Shown: piece after piece, positions 23,500-33,360 of the stretch | How positions within the stretch are numbered: the stretch's first letter is position 1 | Layout: each line of letters starts with the position of its first letter | Source of the DNA: Saprospiraceae bacterium | GTDB taxonomy: Bacteria > Bacteroidota > Bacteroidia > Chitinophagales > Saprospiraceae | Assembly (NCBI GenBank): GCA_028280415.1 | Contig: JANQLV010000045.1 | Location: forward strand, 148,001 to 212,000 | Length of the DNA: 64,000 bases | Reading direction: 5' to 3' | Notes under the pieces: generated by a model | What the model was told of the DNA's origin: nothing | What the model saw: only the letters and a program-made list of their open reading frames with translations | The model's database searches: none | Translations under genes and position numbers: made by a program

Positions 23500-24912
23500 T
23501 TGCAAGCCCCAAGCTATTCTACAAAAGATAAAACGACGAGATACATTTATTGGATTTCGCTAAGCGGCATTTTAATTATTACCAGTGCGCTGATTATTAC
23601 TTTTTATATAGAAACTAAAGCATTAGCACAGGTTTTAGCCTACCAGCAACTCCTGCGAAATATTATCCTGGCAGGAATATTTATTTGTATTTTTTCCATT
23701 TTGCTCAAGCATTTTTTAGACAAGGTCGTAGGTCTTGTCCGCGAAAAAGAAAATGCAGAAAACCAGGCGGTAATCAAGGATAAGTTTTTATCGACTATGA
23801 GCCATGAGATTCGAACTCCAATGAATGCAGTGGTTGGTCTTTCCAATATATTATTAGAAGAAAATCCGCGTCGGGATCAGGTAGAGAATCTGCAGACCTT
23901 AAAATTTTCGGCGGATATGCTTTTATCCCTGATCAATGATATTCTGGACTATAGTAAAATCGAAGCCGGAAAAATCGAAATCGAAAAAATAAAATTTGAT
24001 CTTCAACTAGTAGTTAACAGTATCCGAAATGCCTTGCGTACCAAAGCTGATGAGCAAGGTATAGCTTTAAACGTCAAAATTAATCCAAGAGTCCCCAGAT
24101 ATGTTGTTGGGGACCAGGTGCGCTTAAGTCAAGTACTCACTAATCTTATTGGCAATGCTATTAAGTTTACTTCCAAAGGTCATGTAAATATCAAGCTCGA
24201 TCTTTTAAATCAAACAAAAAAGCGATCCTCTATACGATTTTCAGTCGAAGATACAGGAATCGGTATACCAAAGAACAAGTTTGACAAGATTTTCAAGAGC
24301 TTTTCACAGGCAGAGGCAAATACTACCCGAAAATTTGGGGGTACTGGACTGGGCCTTTCTATCACCAAAAAGTTACTCGAATTACAAAATAGCAGCATCC
24401 ACGTAGAAAGCGAGGTGGGCAAGGGATCAACTTTTTATTTTGATCTGGATTTTGAAAATACAGCAATAAAACAATCGCTCCCAAAAATTGAAACAAGCTC
24501 GACATCAGTTAAAATAGAATCTTTTGATCAGGAAAACATTTTACTGGTTGAGGATAACAAAATCAATATCATGGTTGCCAAAAAGTTTTTGAGCAAATGG
24601 AATCTTTCCGTTGATGTAGCCGAAAACGGGGCGATCGCATTGGAAAAAATACAGAAAAAAGACTATATACTGGTATTGATGGATCTAAACATGCCGGTTA
24701 TGGATGGATATACCGCAACTGAAGCTATTCGAAAAATGGAAGGGTTTAAATATAAAAACTTGCCTGTTATTGCACTCTCTGCTTCGGCAATCGATGGCTT
24801 TCGACGAAAGGCTTTTGATGCCGGGATGACTGCCTTCGTTACCAAGCCATTCAACCCCGGGGAACTTTATCTGACGCTGTCAAAATATATCCGGGTAAGT
24901 GTAAACGCTTAA
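23500..24912 (+). CDS. Hybrid histidine kinase / response regulator without a large sensor domain
   Basis: 470 residues. The only start compatible with the upstream in-frame stop is TTG at 23500, which places the first helix at about 15-37. Two membrane helices flank a very short outside loop (about 38-53). A short coiled link follows, then HisKA (SHEIRTPMNAV, phospho-acceptor His102), HATPase_c (N box GNAIKFTSKG, G boxes DTGIGIP and GTGLGLSI), and a C-terminal receiver domain (LLVEDNKINI, phospho-acceptor Asp395 in MDLNMPVMDG). There is no DNA-binding output, so it must signal through partners. The small loop suggests it senses the membrane itself or another protein. No cognate regulator is adjacent. 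Confidence 0.9.
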   Translation: MQAPSYSTKDKTTRYIYWISLSGILIITSALIITFYIETKALAQVLAYQQLLRNIILAGIFICIFSILLKHFLDKVVGLVREKENAENQAVIKDKFLSTMSHEIRTPMNAVVGLSNILLEENPRRDQVENLQTLKFSADMLLSLINDILDYSKIEAGKIEIEKIKFDLQLVVNSIRNALRTKADEQGIALNVKINPRVPRYVVGDQVRLSQVLTNLIGNAIKFTSKGHVNIKLDLLNQTKKRSSIRFSVEDTGIGIPKNKFDKIFKSFSQAEANTTRKFGGTGLGLSITKKLLELQNSSIHVESEVGKGSTFYFDLDFENTAIKQSLPKIETSSTSVKIESFDQENILLVEDNKINIMVAKKFLSKWNLSVDVAENGAIALEKIQKKDYILVLMDLNMPVMDGYTATEAIRKMEGFKYKNLPVIALSASAIDGFRRKAFDAGMTAFVTKPFNPGELYLTLSKYIRVSVNA

Positions 24913-25008
24913 GCATTTTATGTATAAAGACCTTGATTGTTTTAAAGAAAAGCATGAAAGTTTTAAATCCTTTATCTTGTGCTTTATTTTAAAACGAAAA
25001 GATATTCC

Positions 25009-27123
25009 ATGATCTATCGATTGCTTATAATTTGCTGTCTTGCCGGATTTATCGCCTGTACTTCTACTTCTCCAAACGGGAAAATACAAGATAGTCAGTT
25101 TACCAACCATCTCGCCAATGAAAGCAGCCCCTATCTGCTTCAACATGCCAATAATCCTGTAGATTGGCATCCCTGGGGAAATGAAGCACTGGAAAAAGCT
25201 CAAAAAGATAATAAAATGCTCATCATTTCCATTGGCTATTCAGCTTGCCATTGGTGCCACGTCATGGAACATGAATCTTTTGAAGATACGACGGTTGCGA
25301 GGGTGATGAATGAGCATTTTGTAAATATCAAAGTGGATCGGGAAGAAAGACCGGATATTGATGATATATATATGAGTGCCTGCCATCTGGCAACGGGCAA
25401 GAGTTGCGGCTGGCCCCTGAATGCCATTGCCCTGCCCGACGGTCGGCCGGTCTGGGCCGGAACCTATTTCCCGAAAAAACAATGGCAGGAAGTGCTGGAC
25501 TATTTTATAAAATTAAGAAAAGAGGAACCGACAAAACTCGAAGATTATGCCAGTCAGTTAACGGGCGAAATACAATCCTCAGAAAAAATTGTTATTAATA
25601 CTTCAGACAAGAAGTTTAGCTCTGAAGCTTTAAATAAAATCACAAGTACATTTTTAGAAAATATAGATTTTAAGAAAGGAGGCCGAAAAGGAAGCCCAAA
25701 ATTTCCGATGCCCAATAATTATCAGTTTCTCTTAAGTCAGTATTATCACACCGGAGATGAAAAAGCGAAAGAAGCGGTAATGACTACGCTTGATAAAATG
25801 GCTAATGGCGGGATTTATGACCATTTAGGTGGTGGTTTTGCACGTTATTCTACCGATGCACTCTGGAAAGTTCCGCATTTTGAAAAAATGCTATACGATA
25901 ATGGGCAATTGGTTAGCCTTTATGCACAAGCCTATCAAGCTACACAAAACCCCATGTACAAGAAGACAGTGGAAGAAACACTGGATTTTATTCAACGGGA
26001 GCTAAGCGATCCTTCGGGTGGTTTCTACTCTTCTCTGGATGCAGACAGCGAGGGAGAGGAAGGTAAATTCTATGTATGGACCGAGCAGGAAATCGATAGT
26101 ATTTTTACCGAGGCAATGACTAATAAAATTTTCAAAGATTATTATTCCATTATCCCACGAGGCAACTGGGAACATAAAAAAAACATTCTGCACCGAAAAA
26201 AGGATTTACAAAAAATTGCTAAAGAAAATAATAAAAACCCAGAAGAGATCGAAAAGATCATAGCCGAAGCTAAAGTAGTACTGATGAAGGAAAGGGATAA
26301 ACGGGTACGACCAGGTCTGGATGATAAAATACTTACCAGTTGGAACGCCCTGATGTTAATGGGTTATATTGATGCTTTTAAAGCTTTTGGCAATGAGGAA
26401 TATCTCGCCATTGCGAAAAAAAATGCTGCATTTCTGGTTAAAAACCAATTACAGCAGGATTCCAGACTAAATCGAAATTATAAAGATGGCAAATCCTCCA
26501 TCAATGCATTCTTGGATGATTATGCTTTAACTATTCAGGCTTTCGCTGCGATGTACGAAGTAACTTTTGATGAAAAATGGTTGCAATACGCTGATGGATT
26601 AACGGAATATACCCTGCAACATTTCTTCGATCAGGAAACCGCCATGTTTAATTATACATCAGATATTGATCCACCACTCATTGCCCGTAAAATGGAACTA
26701 GCGGATAATGTAATCCCCGGTTCTAATTCTTCCATGGCCAAAGCTTTATTTATTGTCGGGACTTATCTGTATAAGCCCGATTATATTGAAAAAGCCAAAC
26801 AGATGATGTTAAATATGGAAAACACCATTAGTACCAGTGGGCAACCAAACTTTTATTCTAACTGGTGTTCGCTTTATCAATATATGATCGATCCGCCTTA
26901 TGAAGTTGCAATTGTTGGGGATCATTTTGAGTCCAAACGCAATGCACTCATGCAGAATTATTTGCCGGATGTATTGTTTTTAGGTGGAAAAAATGAAGGA
27001 AGCCTGGCTTTACTCGAAGGCAAGCTCCAGGAAGGAGAAACGATGATTTATGTCTGTCAGAACAAAGTTTGCAAGTTTCCTGTAACCGAAACCGGGAAGG
27101 CTTTAAATCTGATTAAAGAATAA
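25009..27123 (+). CDS. DUF255/YyaL-type thioredoxin-domain protein, lipoprotein form
   Basis: About 704 residues from ATG at 25009, which opens a lipoprotein signal ([16 protein letters not shown]); a GTG at 24979 was rejected. The N-terminal thioredoxin-like DUF255 domain (about 25-185) has [21 protein letters not shown] split at its start and the CxxC-type [11 protein letters not shown] site. The rest is an alpha/alpha-barrel resembling N-acylglucosamine epimerases and glycoside hydrolases. Relatives include YyaL and mammalian spermatogenesis protein SPATA20; the biochemical role is unsettled. The lipoprotein signal puts this copy in the envelope, unlike most cytosolic members. Follows the kinase by 96 bp on the same strand. 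Confidence 0.88.
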   Translation: MIYRLLIICCLAGFIACTSTSPNGKIQDSQFTNHLANESSPYLLQHANNPVDWHPWGNEALEKAQKDNKMLIISIGYSACHWCHVMEHESFEDTTVARVMNEHFVNIKVDREERPDIDDIYMSACHLATGKSCGWPLNAIALPDGRPVWAGTYFPKKQWQEVLDYFIKLRKEEPTKLEDYASQLTGEIQSSEKIVINTSDKKFSSEALNKITSTFLENIDFKKGGRKGSPKFPMPNNYQFLLSQYYHTGDEKAKEAVMTTLDKMANGGIYDHLGGGFARYSTDALWKVPHFEKMLYDNGQLVSLYAQAYQATQNPMYKKTVEETLDFIQRELSDPSGGFYSSLDADSEGEEGKFYVWTEQEIDSIFTEAMTNKIFKDYYSIIPRGNWEHKKNILHRKKDLQKIAKENNKNPEEIEKIIAEAKVVLMKERDKRVRPGLDDKILTSWNALMLMGYIDAFKAFGNEEYLAIAKKNAAFLVKNQLQQDSRLNRNYKDGKSSINAFLDDYALTIQAFAAMYEVTFDEKWLQYADGLTEYTLQHFFDQETAMFNYTSDIDPPLIARKMELADNVIPGSNSSMAKALFIVGTYLYKPDYIEKAKQMMLNMENTISTSGQPNFYSNWCSLYQYMIDPPYEVAIVGDHFESKRNALMQNYLPDVLFLGGKNEGSLALLEGKLQEGETMIYVCQNKVCKFPVTETGKALNLIKE

Positions 27124-27234
27124 AGTTTTATATTTCAAAGTGATGTCAAAAAACGCTAAGAGCCTGTTAATCAGGCCAAAATAACTGGATTACTTACTGA
27201 TCACAGAAGAATATCCGGTAAATTTTTATAAAAC

Positions 27235-27912
27235 TTAAACCACAAAATTTTCTTCATCCATAACGCTACCTTTGCGACAGCGAATAATTCGGGCAGGGTA
27301 ATTTTCAATAATGCGATAATCGTGCGTAGCAAATAAAACCGTGGAGTCATGCTGTACGGCCAGTTCCCGTAGTAGTTTCAGGATTTCATCCGCCGTATCC
27401 GGATCGAGGTTTCCCGTAGGTTCATCAGCAATAATAAGCTCCGGACGATTGAGCAATGCCCGGGCTATCACCACTCTTTGCTGTTCACCTCCCGAAAGTT
27501 CATGCGGCATACTATTGCGCTTGCTGAGTAATTCTACACTGGAAAGTATCCCGCTGATTCTGGTCTCTATATTTTTGGTATCCTTCCACCCGGTAGCTTT
27601 CAAAACAAATAAGAGATTTTCGTAAACGGAGCGATCAGAAAGCAGATTAAAGTCCTGGAATACAATACCCAGTTTTCTTCGAAGTTTGGGTATCGTTTTC
27701 CTGTTGAGTTTACCAAGGTCGTAACCCGCAACCATTCCCCTGCCCTTTTGCAAGGGCAAATCAGCGTACAGGGTTTTGAGTAAACTACTTTTCCCGCTTC
27801 CGGTTTTACCGATCAGGTAAGCGAACTCGCCTTTCGACAATGTGAAGTTTACATTTTGCAGGATGCATTGAGTTCCCTGAATAATATTCGCCTGTTTTAG
27901 ATCAACTACCAT
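27235..27912 (-). CDS. ftsE: Cell-division ABC ATPase FtsE
   Basis: About 225 residues from ATG at 27912 (TTG at 27918 not needed). It has Walker A GKTGSGKSS, signature LSGGEQQR, Walker B ELIIADEPTGNLD and a switch His in FATHDYR, with the FtsE-type sequence MPHELSGGEQQRVVIARALL. With FtsX it forms a membrane complex that activates peptidoglycan hydrolases at the septum. No ftsX lies next to it here, as is common in Bacteroidota. LolD/MacB-like ATPases are close relatives, so the exact partner is inferred. Confidence 0.85.
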   Translation of the reverse strand: MVVDLKQANIIQGTQCILQNVNFTLSKGEFAYLIGKTGSGKSSLLKTLYADLPLQKGRGMVAGYDLGKLNRKTIPKLRRKLGIVFQDFNLLSDRSVYENLLFVLKATGWKDTKNIETRISGILSSVELLSKRNSMPHELSGGEQQRVVIARALLNRPELIIADEPTGNLDPDTADEILKLLRELAVQHDSTVLFATHDYRIIENYPARIIRCRKGSVMDEENFVV

Positions 27913-28093
27913 AGTCAAAGATTCGGGATTTTTTCCAAAAATAATGCTTTTTATGGCATATTCTCATCAATACCGCCAGGTTCTTCTACATTTTTTAATC
28001 TTATTGCTCATTTAAACTGTTTCATGGATAAAGATTTTTTGTAATTATTTTGTAAAACGGATTTCAATTTAGTCTTCACAATAAAATTTGCTT

Positions 28094-28101
28094 TACTTTT
28101 G
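28094..28101 (+). promoter_or_regulatory. Possible -7 box of the ccm operon
   Basis: TACTTTTG fits TAnnTTTG and lies 42 bp before the ccmE ATG; the -33 TTG is not well placed. Confidence 0.4.
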
Positions 28102-28143
28102 TCTAAATAACTATATCTTTCTCATCATAAACAATTAATAACT

Positions 28144-28545
28144 ATGCAAAAAATTCATATTGTAGGACTTGTTATGATAGCAGTTGCGGTAGGTGTATTG
28201 ATTTCGATGATGTCAGACGTAGTGAATTATTCTAACTTCGAAGAAGCAATTTCTACTCAATCCAGGGTAAAAGTTGTTGGAGTTTTGTCAAAAGACAAAC
28301 CAATGGAGTACAATCCACAAAAGGATGCTAACTACTTTTCTTTTTACATGAAAGACGATAATGGTTTAGAGAAACAAGTGATTCTCAACCAGAGTAAACC
28401 TCAGGATTTTGAAATGTCTGAGCAAATCGTTGTTACTGGTTCAATGAAAAACGATGCTTTTGTAGCTGATGAAATACTCCTGAAATGCCCTTCGAAATAC
28501 AAAGACGAGGAAATTTACTTAAAGAAAGAGCAACAGAAGATTTAG
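28144..28545 (+). CDS. ccmE: Cytochrome c maturation heme chaperone CcmE, CxxxY type
   Basis: The 133-residue protein has one N-terminal membrane anchor (about 5-22) and an OB-fold domain. It holds heme on the periplasmic side before transfer to apocytochrome. The heme-binding motif reads CPSKY (Cys115, Tyr119), i.e. CxxxY instead of the HxxxY of most proteobacterial CcmE. The Cys form is known from archaea and some other bacteria and implies different heme attachment chemistry. It is followed at 81 bp by ccmF, its expected partner in heme transfer. No ccmABC or ccmH is in the window. Confidence 0.9.
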   Translation: MQKIHIVGLVMIAVAVGVLISMMSDVVNYSNFEEAISTQSRVKVVGVLSKDKPMEYNPQKDANYFSFYMKDDNGLEKQVILNQSKPQDFEMSEQIVVTGSMKNDAFVADEILLKCPSKYKDEEIYLKKEQQKI

Positions 28546-28626
28546 GAATATTGAATCCATAAAGACTTTGGATCAGGCTATTTTGGTGTTTGGTAGCTCT
28601 ATTTAACAACTGTTGATTTAACATTT

Positions 28627-31422
28627 ATGGAATATATTGGTGAGCATCTCTTACCCGGTCAGATAGGTCGACTACTTATTGTATTTAGTTTTGTTTGCAG
28701 TATTCTCTCCGCACTTGCCTATTTTTTGGGCACCCAAAGAAGAGATCTACCCGAAGCAACCAGCTGGAAAAATATAGGCCGGGTTTCTTTTGGCCTGCAC
28801 GGGATCAGTGTTTTAAGCATTATCGGAATCATTTTTTACATCATGACCCAGCGTTATTACGAGTATCAGTACGTTTGGGCACATGTTAATGATGATCTCC
28901 CCTATCGATATCTGGCATCTGCTTTTTGGGAAGGCCAGGAAGGCAGTTTTTTACTCTGGATGTTTTGGCATGTCATTCTCGGTGCTTTATTGATCTGGAA
29001 AGCCAAAAACTGGGAATCACCGGTCATGACCGTAATGGCACTGGCTCAAATCCTCATTGGCAGTATGCTGCTCGGCTTGCACTTTGGCTCTGGAGAATGG
29101 GAATTTAAAATCGGAAGCAATCCATTATTACTGCTCAGAGATACGATGCAGGCTCCGGTTTTCGCAAATGCAGATTATCTGAGTTTGATCAAGGGGACCG
29201 GTTTAAATCCTTTGTTACAAAATTATTGGATGACTATCCACCCTCCTACGCTTTTCCTCGGTTTTGCTTCTACTGTGGTTCCCTTTGCCTATGCAGTTGC
29301 CGGATACTGGACCAAACAGTACAAAGCCTGGCTCAAACCGGTTATGCCCTGGGCACTTTTCTCAGGCGCAATACTTGGTACGGGTATCCTTATGGGAGGT
29401 GCCTGGGCTTATGAAGCGCTTAGCTTTGGTGGTTACTGGGCCTGGGATCCGGTCGAAAATATGTCCCTGGTTCCCTGGTTACTTTTGGTCGCCGGAATTC
29501 ATACAAACCTGATTGCACGAAATACGGGCTATTCGATCCGGGCAACTTATTTATTCTACGCCCTTTGCTTTGTTTTTATTCTCTATTCTACCTTCCTGAC
29601 CCGAAGTGGAATTCTTGGAGAGACTTCAGTACATGCTTTTACTGAAATGGGATTGGAAAATCAACTATTATTGTTAATCATGGTTTTCCTGGGTATCACT
29701 GTTTATCAGTTTTTTAAAAATTATAAATCTGTACCAACTCCTGAAAAAGAAGAAGCCACTCCTACGAAAGAGTTTTGGATGTTTATCGGAGCATTGGTTT
29801 TGCTCTTCTCTTCCGCATTAATTACTGTTTCTACTTCTCTGCCGGTTTATAATAAAATTGTTGAAGTATTCAATCCGGATCACGTTGCCGTAACGATTCA
29901 AGATGCAGTCGAACATCACAATAAATATCAACTCTGGATTGCCGTTTTAATTGGTATCCTTTCCGGCTTTACCCAATTGCTTCGCTTCAAGGAGCGCAAC
30001 TGGAAGAATTATATGCCAAAGTTTACCAAACACGTTTTAGCTTCGGCTTTGATTGCCGGTGTCTTCACATATTTATCTACTCTATGGCTGACGATTGTAG
30101 CCTGGCAGCATTTGCTATTGATGTTTACGGCGATTTTTGGCGTGATTGCTAACCTTGATTATCTGATCCTTTTTATAAGAGGAAATCTCAAAATAGCCGG
30201 CTCTGCTTTTGCTCATATCGGCTTTGGCTTAATGATTGTCGGAGCAATTGCTTCCGGTCTTAACAAACATCATATTTCATCCAATCCCTTTGCACAAAGA
30301 GGCCTGTTGGACGAAAAGTTACTGGACAAAAATGTATTGATTTTCAAAAATATGCCAATGTTTATGAGTGGCTACAAAGTCACTTATCAAAATGATACAT
30401 TAATCGGTAATGAAAGGGTTTTTAATATCAAATATGAAAAGATGGATCAGGATGGAAATGTCATAGAAGCTTTTTCCGTCAGGCCGGTAGCCCTTTACAA
30501 TAATGAAGTAACCAAAGTAGCTGCCTTTAACCCTTCTACCAAGCATTATCTGCATAAAGATATTTTCACCCATATTGCTAATTTGCCCGAGGTTGAAGCA
30601 GATATTGAAGCGAGGCACCGGATGGAAGACAGCTTGAAGTTTGTCAGTCATAAATCTTTAATCGGCGATACCATCTTTACCGAAAAATTCTTTGGGATAA
30701 TCGATGATATTGTACGTAATCCGGAACATTCGGAATATGAAAAAGAAGAGAATGATATCGCTATCGGGCTCAAGATGACTTTCCGCAGACCTGGTTTCGA
30801 ACAAGGCTGGAAAGCTGAGCCTATGCTGGTTTTAAGAAAAAACCTGGTATATAGTTTTCCGGCTCAGATCAATGATCTTGGAGTCCGGGTAAAATTACCA
30901 GAGGAAATATTTGCGAGGGTTTTCGATCTCGATCAGAAACTGGATTACGAGAGTTTCACCTTGAAAGAAGGCGAAAATGTCCATTTCAATGGCTCTAAAA
31001 TAGTATTTACCGGTTTTAATCCCAATCCTGAAAAATCCGATTATATTAAACAGGAAAAGGATATTGCCGTTGGTGCCCGAATCAATATTGAAGACGCTGA
31101 AGGACAAGCCTGGTACGCCGAGCCCATTTATTTGATCCGTGGAAATCAACCTTTTAATCTCAAAGATGAAGTAGCGCAACTGGGGCTTCATTTTAAGTTC
31201 CTGGAAATTGACCCCAAAACACAAACCGTTAAGCTGGGAATTGCTCAGGCCGAGCAGGAGGATCAGTTGATTCCTTTGCAAATTACCGAAGATGCCTTGC
31301 GTTCTGATTATATTGTGCTGGAAACGATTATTTTTCCCGGAATTAATTTCTTCTGGGTTGGCTCAATTATGATGATGCTGGGCTTGTTGGCCAGCATGTT
31401 CCATCGAAGAAAATTTGCCTAA
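28627..31422 (+). CDS. ccmF: Cytochrome c heme lyase subunit CcmF
   Basis: This 931-residue multi-spanning protein delivers heme to apocytochrome c on the outer face of the inner membrane. The tryptophan-rich WWD heme-handling segment (GGYWAWDPVENMSLVPW, about residues 270-286) and flanking histidines in external loops are present, as in CcmF/CcsA proteins. About 15 hydrophobic helices occupy residues 15-560, then a large soluble domain (about 560-905) and a final helix. The length and C-terminal domain are larger than in enterobacterial CcmF (about 650 residues). Co-oriented with ccmE upstream and a DUF2520 gene downstream (7-bp gap). Confidence 0.92.
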   Translation: MEYIGEHLLPGQIGRLLIVFSFVCSILSALAYFLGTQRRDLPEATSWKNIGRVSFGLHGISVLSIIGIIFYIMTQRYYEYQYVWAHVNDDLPYRYLASAFWEGQEGSFLLWMFWHVILGALLIWKAKNWESPVMTVMALAQILIGSMLLGLHFGSGEWEFKIGSNPLLLLRDTMQAPVFANADYLSLIKGTGLNPLLQNYWMTIHPPTLFLGFASTVVPFAYAVAGYWTKQYKAWLKPVMPWALFSGAILGTGILMGGAWAYEALSFGGYWAWDPVENMSLVPWLLLVAGIHTNLIARNTGYSIRATYLFYALCFVFILYSTFLTRSGILGETSVHAFTEMGLENQLLLLIMVFLGITVYQFFKNYKSVPTPEKEEATPTKEFWMFIGALVLLFSSALITVSTSLPVYNKIVEVFNPDHVAVTIQDAVEHHNKYQLWIAVLIGILSGFTQLLRFKERNWKNYMPKFTKHVLASALIAGVFTYLSTLWLTIVAWQHLLLMFTAIFGVIANLDYLILFIRGNLKIAGSAFAHIGFGLMIVGAIASGLNKHHISSNPFAQRGLLDEKLLDKNVLIFKNMPMFMSGYKVTYQNDTLIGNERVFNIKYEKMDQDGNVIEAFSVRPVALYNNEVTKVAAFNPSTKHYLHKDIFTHIANLPEVEADIEARHRMEDSLKFVSHKSLIGDTIFTEKFFGIIDDIVRNPEHSEYEKEENDIAIGLKMTFRRPGFEQGWKAEPMLVLRKNLVYSFPAQINDLGVRVKLPEEIFARVFDLDQKLDYESFTLKEGENVHFNGSKIVFTGFNPNPEKSDYIKQEKDIAVGARINIEDAEGQAWYAEPIYLIRGNQPFNLKDEVAQLGLHFKFLEIDPKTQTVKLGIAQAEQEDQLIPLQITEDALRSDYIVLETIIFPGINFFWVGSIMMMLGLLASMFHRRKFA

Positions 31423-31429
31423 ATCCAAT

Positions 31430-32206
31430 ATGGCTAAAAAAAAGACAAGTATCAGTTTGATTGGCGCGGGTAACGTAGCTTATCATCTTGGTCTGAGGTT
31501 CTATGAAAAAGGCTATCCTATTCAACAAGTCTTTAGCAGAAAAATCCGGAAGGCGCAAAAATTGTCCAAAAAACTAAACGCTACCGCAACAAATCAACTC
31601 AGGGATATTAAGCCGGGTTCGGATATATATATTATTACCGTAAGAGATGATGCTATTGTTGAAGTCGCAAAAAAGCTCCATCCACAAGTCGAAAATGCTC
31701 TAATCGTACACACTTCCGGCGCACTTTCTTCCAAAGTTTTAAAACCTTATTCCAAAAACTACGGTTGTTTTTACCCTTTGCAGTCTTTTTCTATAAACAA
31801 AACAATTGATTTTGAAAAGCTTCCTGTTTGCATTTACAGCCCGCAAAAAAAGAACCGGCAGAAGCTCTACAAATTGGCTCAGGGAATATGTTCCAATATT
31901 TACGAAATTAATGATCAGCAAAAAAGTGTTTTACACGTTGCGGCTGTCTTCGTCAATAATTTCACCAACCATTTATACCACATCGGTCAGCAAATAACCG
32001 AAGATGCAGCAATCGATTTTGCCATACTAAAACCCCTGATTCGGGAAACCATGGAAAAAATTGAACAGCATGATCCAGCAGAAATGCAAACCGGACCTGC
32101 GATCAGGGGAGATCGGGAAACCATGGAAAAGCATTTACAATACCTGCAAAAATATCCGGATTGGGCAAGGCTGTACCGGCTGATTTCGCAAGGAATTGCT
32201 CCATGA
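31430..32206 (+). CDS. DUF2520 protein with Rossmann fold, ProC/F420 reductase-like
   Basis: About 258 residues from ATG at 31430; earlier in-frame starts lie inside ccmF. The N-terminal nucleotide-binding domain (ISLIGAGNVAYHLGLRFYE) resembles coenzyme F420-dependent NADP oxidoreductases and pyrroline-5-carboxylate reductase, and the C-terminal helical DUF2520 domain contains HVAAVFVNNFTNHL. The substrate is unknown. It follows ccmF with a 7-bp gap and is probably co-transcribed, although a functional link to cytochrome maturation is not evident. Confidence 0.85.
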   Translation: MAKKKTSISLIGAGNVAYHLGLRFYEKGYPIQQVFSRKIRKAQKLSKKLNATATNQLRDIKPGSDIYIITVRDDAIVEVAKKLHPQVENALIVHTSGALSSKVLKPYSKNYGCFYPLQSFSINKTIDFEKLPVCIYSPQKKNRQKLYKLAQGICSNIYEINDQQKSVLHVAAVFVNNFTNHLYHIGQQITEDAAIDFAILKPLIRETMEKIEQHDPAEMQTGPAIRGDRETMEKHLQYLQKYPDWARLYRLISQGIAP

Positions 32207-33042
32207 TTTTGATATTATAAATATATTTTATAGTTTCACTCCATAAATGAAAGCATCTTTTGCTCGCAAAAGACTGAATTCGCTAACACATATTCCCTAT
32301 CATTAATAGAGATACCTTCAACGCTTATATTGGTCAAGTTGTAAAACGCATGACCCCAAAGGGTCAATGGCATTAATAAAATGCTTTGGGCGAAATATGA
32401 GCAATCGGTAATCAGGCTTTAACTGATCCGTTCTTATGTCTCCTATTAGCCTCAGGTGTTTGCCTGCAACAATCTTTTCCTATTATCGATTGCTCATACC
32501 ACACACTAAAAGAACATCCATTAAATTTTGAGCATTTGGTGATAGAGTGTGCGATTTGTGCTTTGATATTTATGCTTATCGGGATTGAGAACGGATTATG
32601 CATCAGCACAAGTCAAAAGGAGTAGCTGTACTCTATTATCGCTACTCCATTTATCCTCAAAATGATTTGTTTGTGAAAATGAAAATTCTGTACATGATCA
32701 TTTTGAGCACAACCGGAAATTATGCGATGTACCAAATGCTCTTTGCTTTGATGAATGTAAGAGTAAGTGCGAAGAAATGAACCTAACCCACATTCTCTGT
32801 CTTTGCGGGAACGTATTATATAAATCCTGAAGACTGATTATTAGACCGAGAATCCGAATTGTGCGTGCTTTACAATTACACCCAAGAACAGATTTGCTGA
32901 ACCGATGGTTTGAACTCTAAACCATTAGTTATAAGGATTAGGTGAAGAGCAGATACCTTAAGATTTTTTGTTTGCAGTGGTCTTATTTATGTAACAAAGA
33001 ATTGGGTATCGTCGCTTTTTTTGAATTTCCCTCTCAGACCTT
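32207..33042. other. Long intergenic stretch, no supported gene
   Basis: About 835 bp. A plus-strand frame stays open from about 32402 to 32632 but has no start codon until its last quarter and no recognisable similarity. Small hairpins occur (GACCC-CAAA-GGGTC near 32352). Decayed coding sequence is possible but not shown. Confidence 0.4.
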
Positions 33043-33360
33043 ATGTCATCGAAAAATGCTATTTTTACAAGAAAAAATATGCGTATAATCGGTTATATTG
33101 AACATCCGGGTTTAAAGATTACCGTTTTCAAAATGGATACTCGAATTACCGTTAAATTTGAAGATGGTCATTACGAGCAGGCATACAAGTTTCGAATGAG
33201 TAATGAATTAAACCACATCAGTCATGTGCAGCAATTAGTCGATGCGCAATTCATCGCCGGAGTTAAGGAACAATTAAAGGGGCAACATCATATCCGAACC
33301 CAGGCTATGGAAAGGTTCATTGCTGCTCAGGGCGAAGAAGAGTTCGATACTATCATCTAA
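33043..33360 (+). CDS. Small conserved-looking hypothetical protein
   Basis: 105 residues, no signal peptide or membrane helix. The N-terminal half is beta-rich (RIIGYIEHPGLKITVFKMD) and the C-terminal half helical; composition looks like a genuine small cytoplasmic protein. Met13 (33079) is an alternative start. Its stop overlaps the stop of the DUF481 gene on the other strand by about 3 bp, a tail-to-tail arrangement. I do not recognise the family. Confidence 0.6.
   Translation: MSSKNAIFTRKNMRIIGYIEHPGLKITVFKMDTRITVKFEDGHYEQAYKFRMSNELNHISHVQQLVDAQFIAGVKEQLKGQHHIRTQAMERFIAAQGEEEFDTII

Noticed and set aside
32402-32632. Open plus-strand frame of about 75 codons in the 32.2-33.0 kb gap
   Set aside because: No start codon until near its end and no recognisable similarity; composition not convincing.
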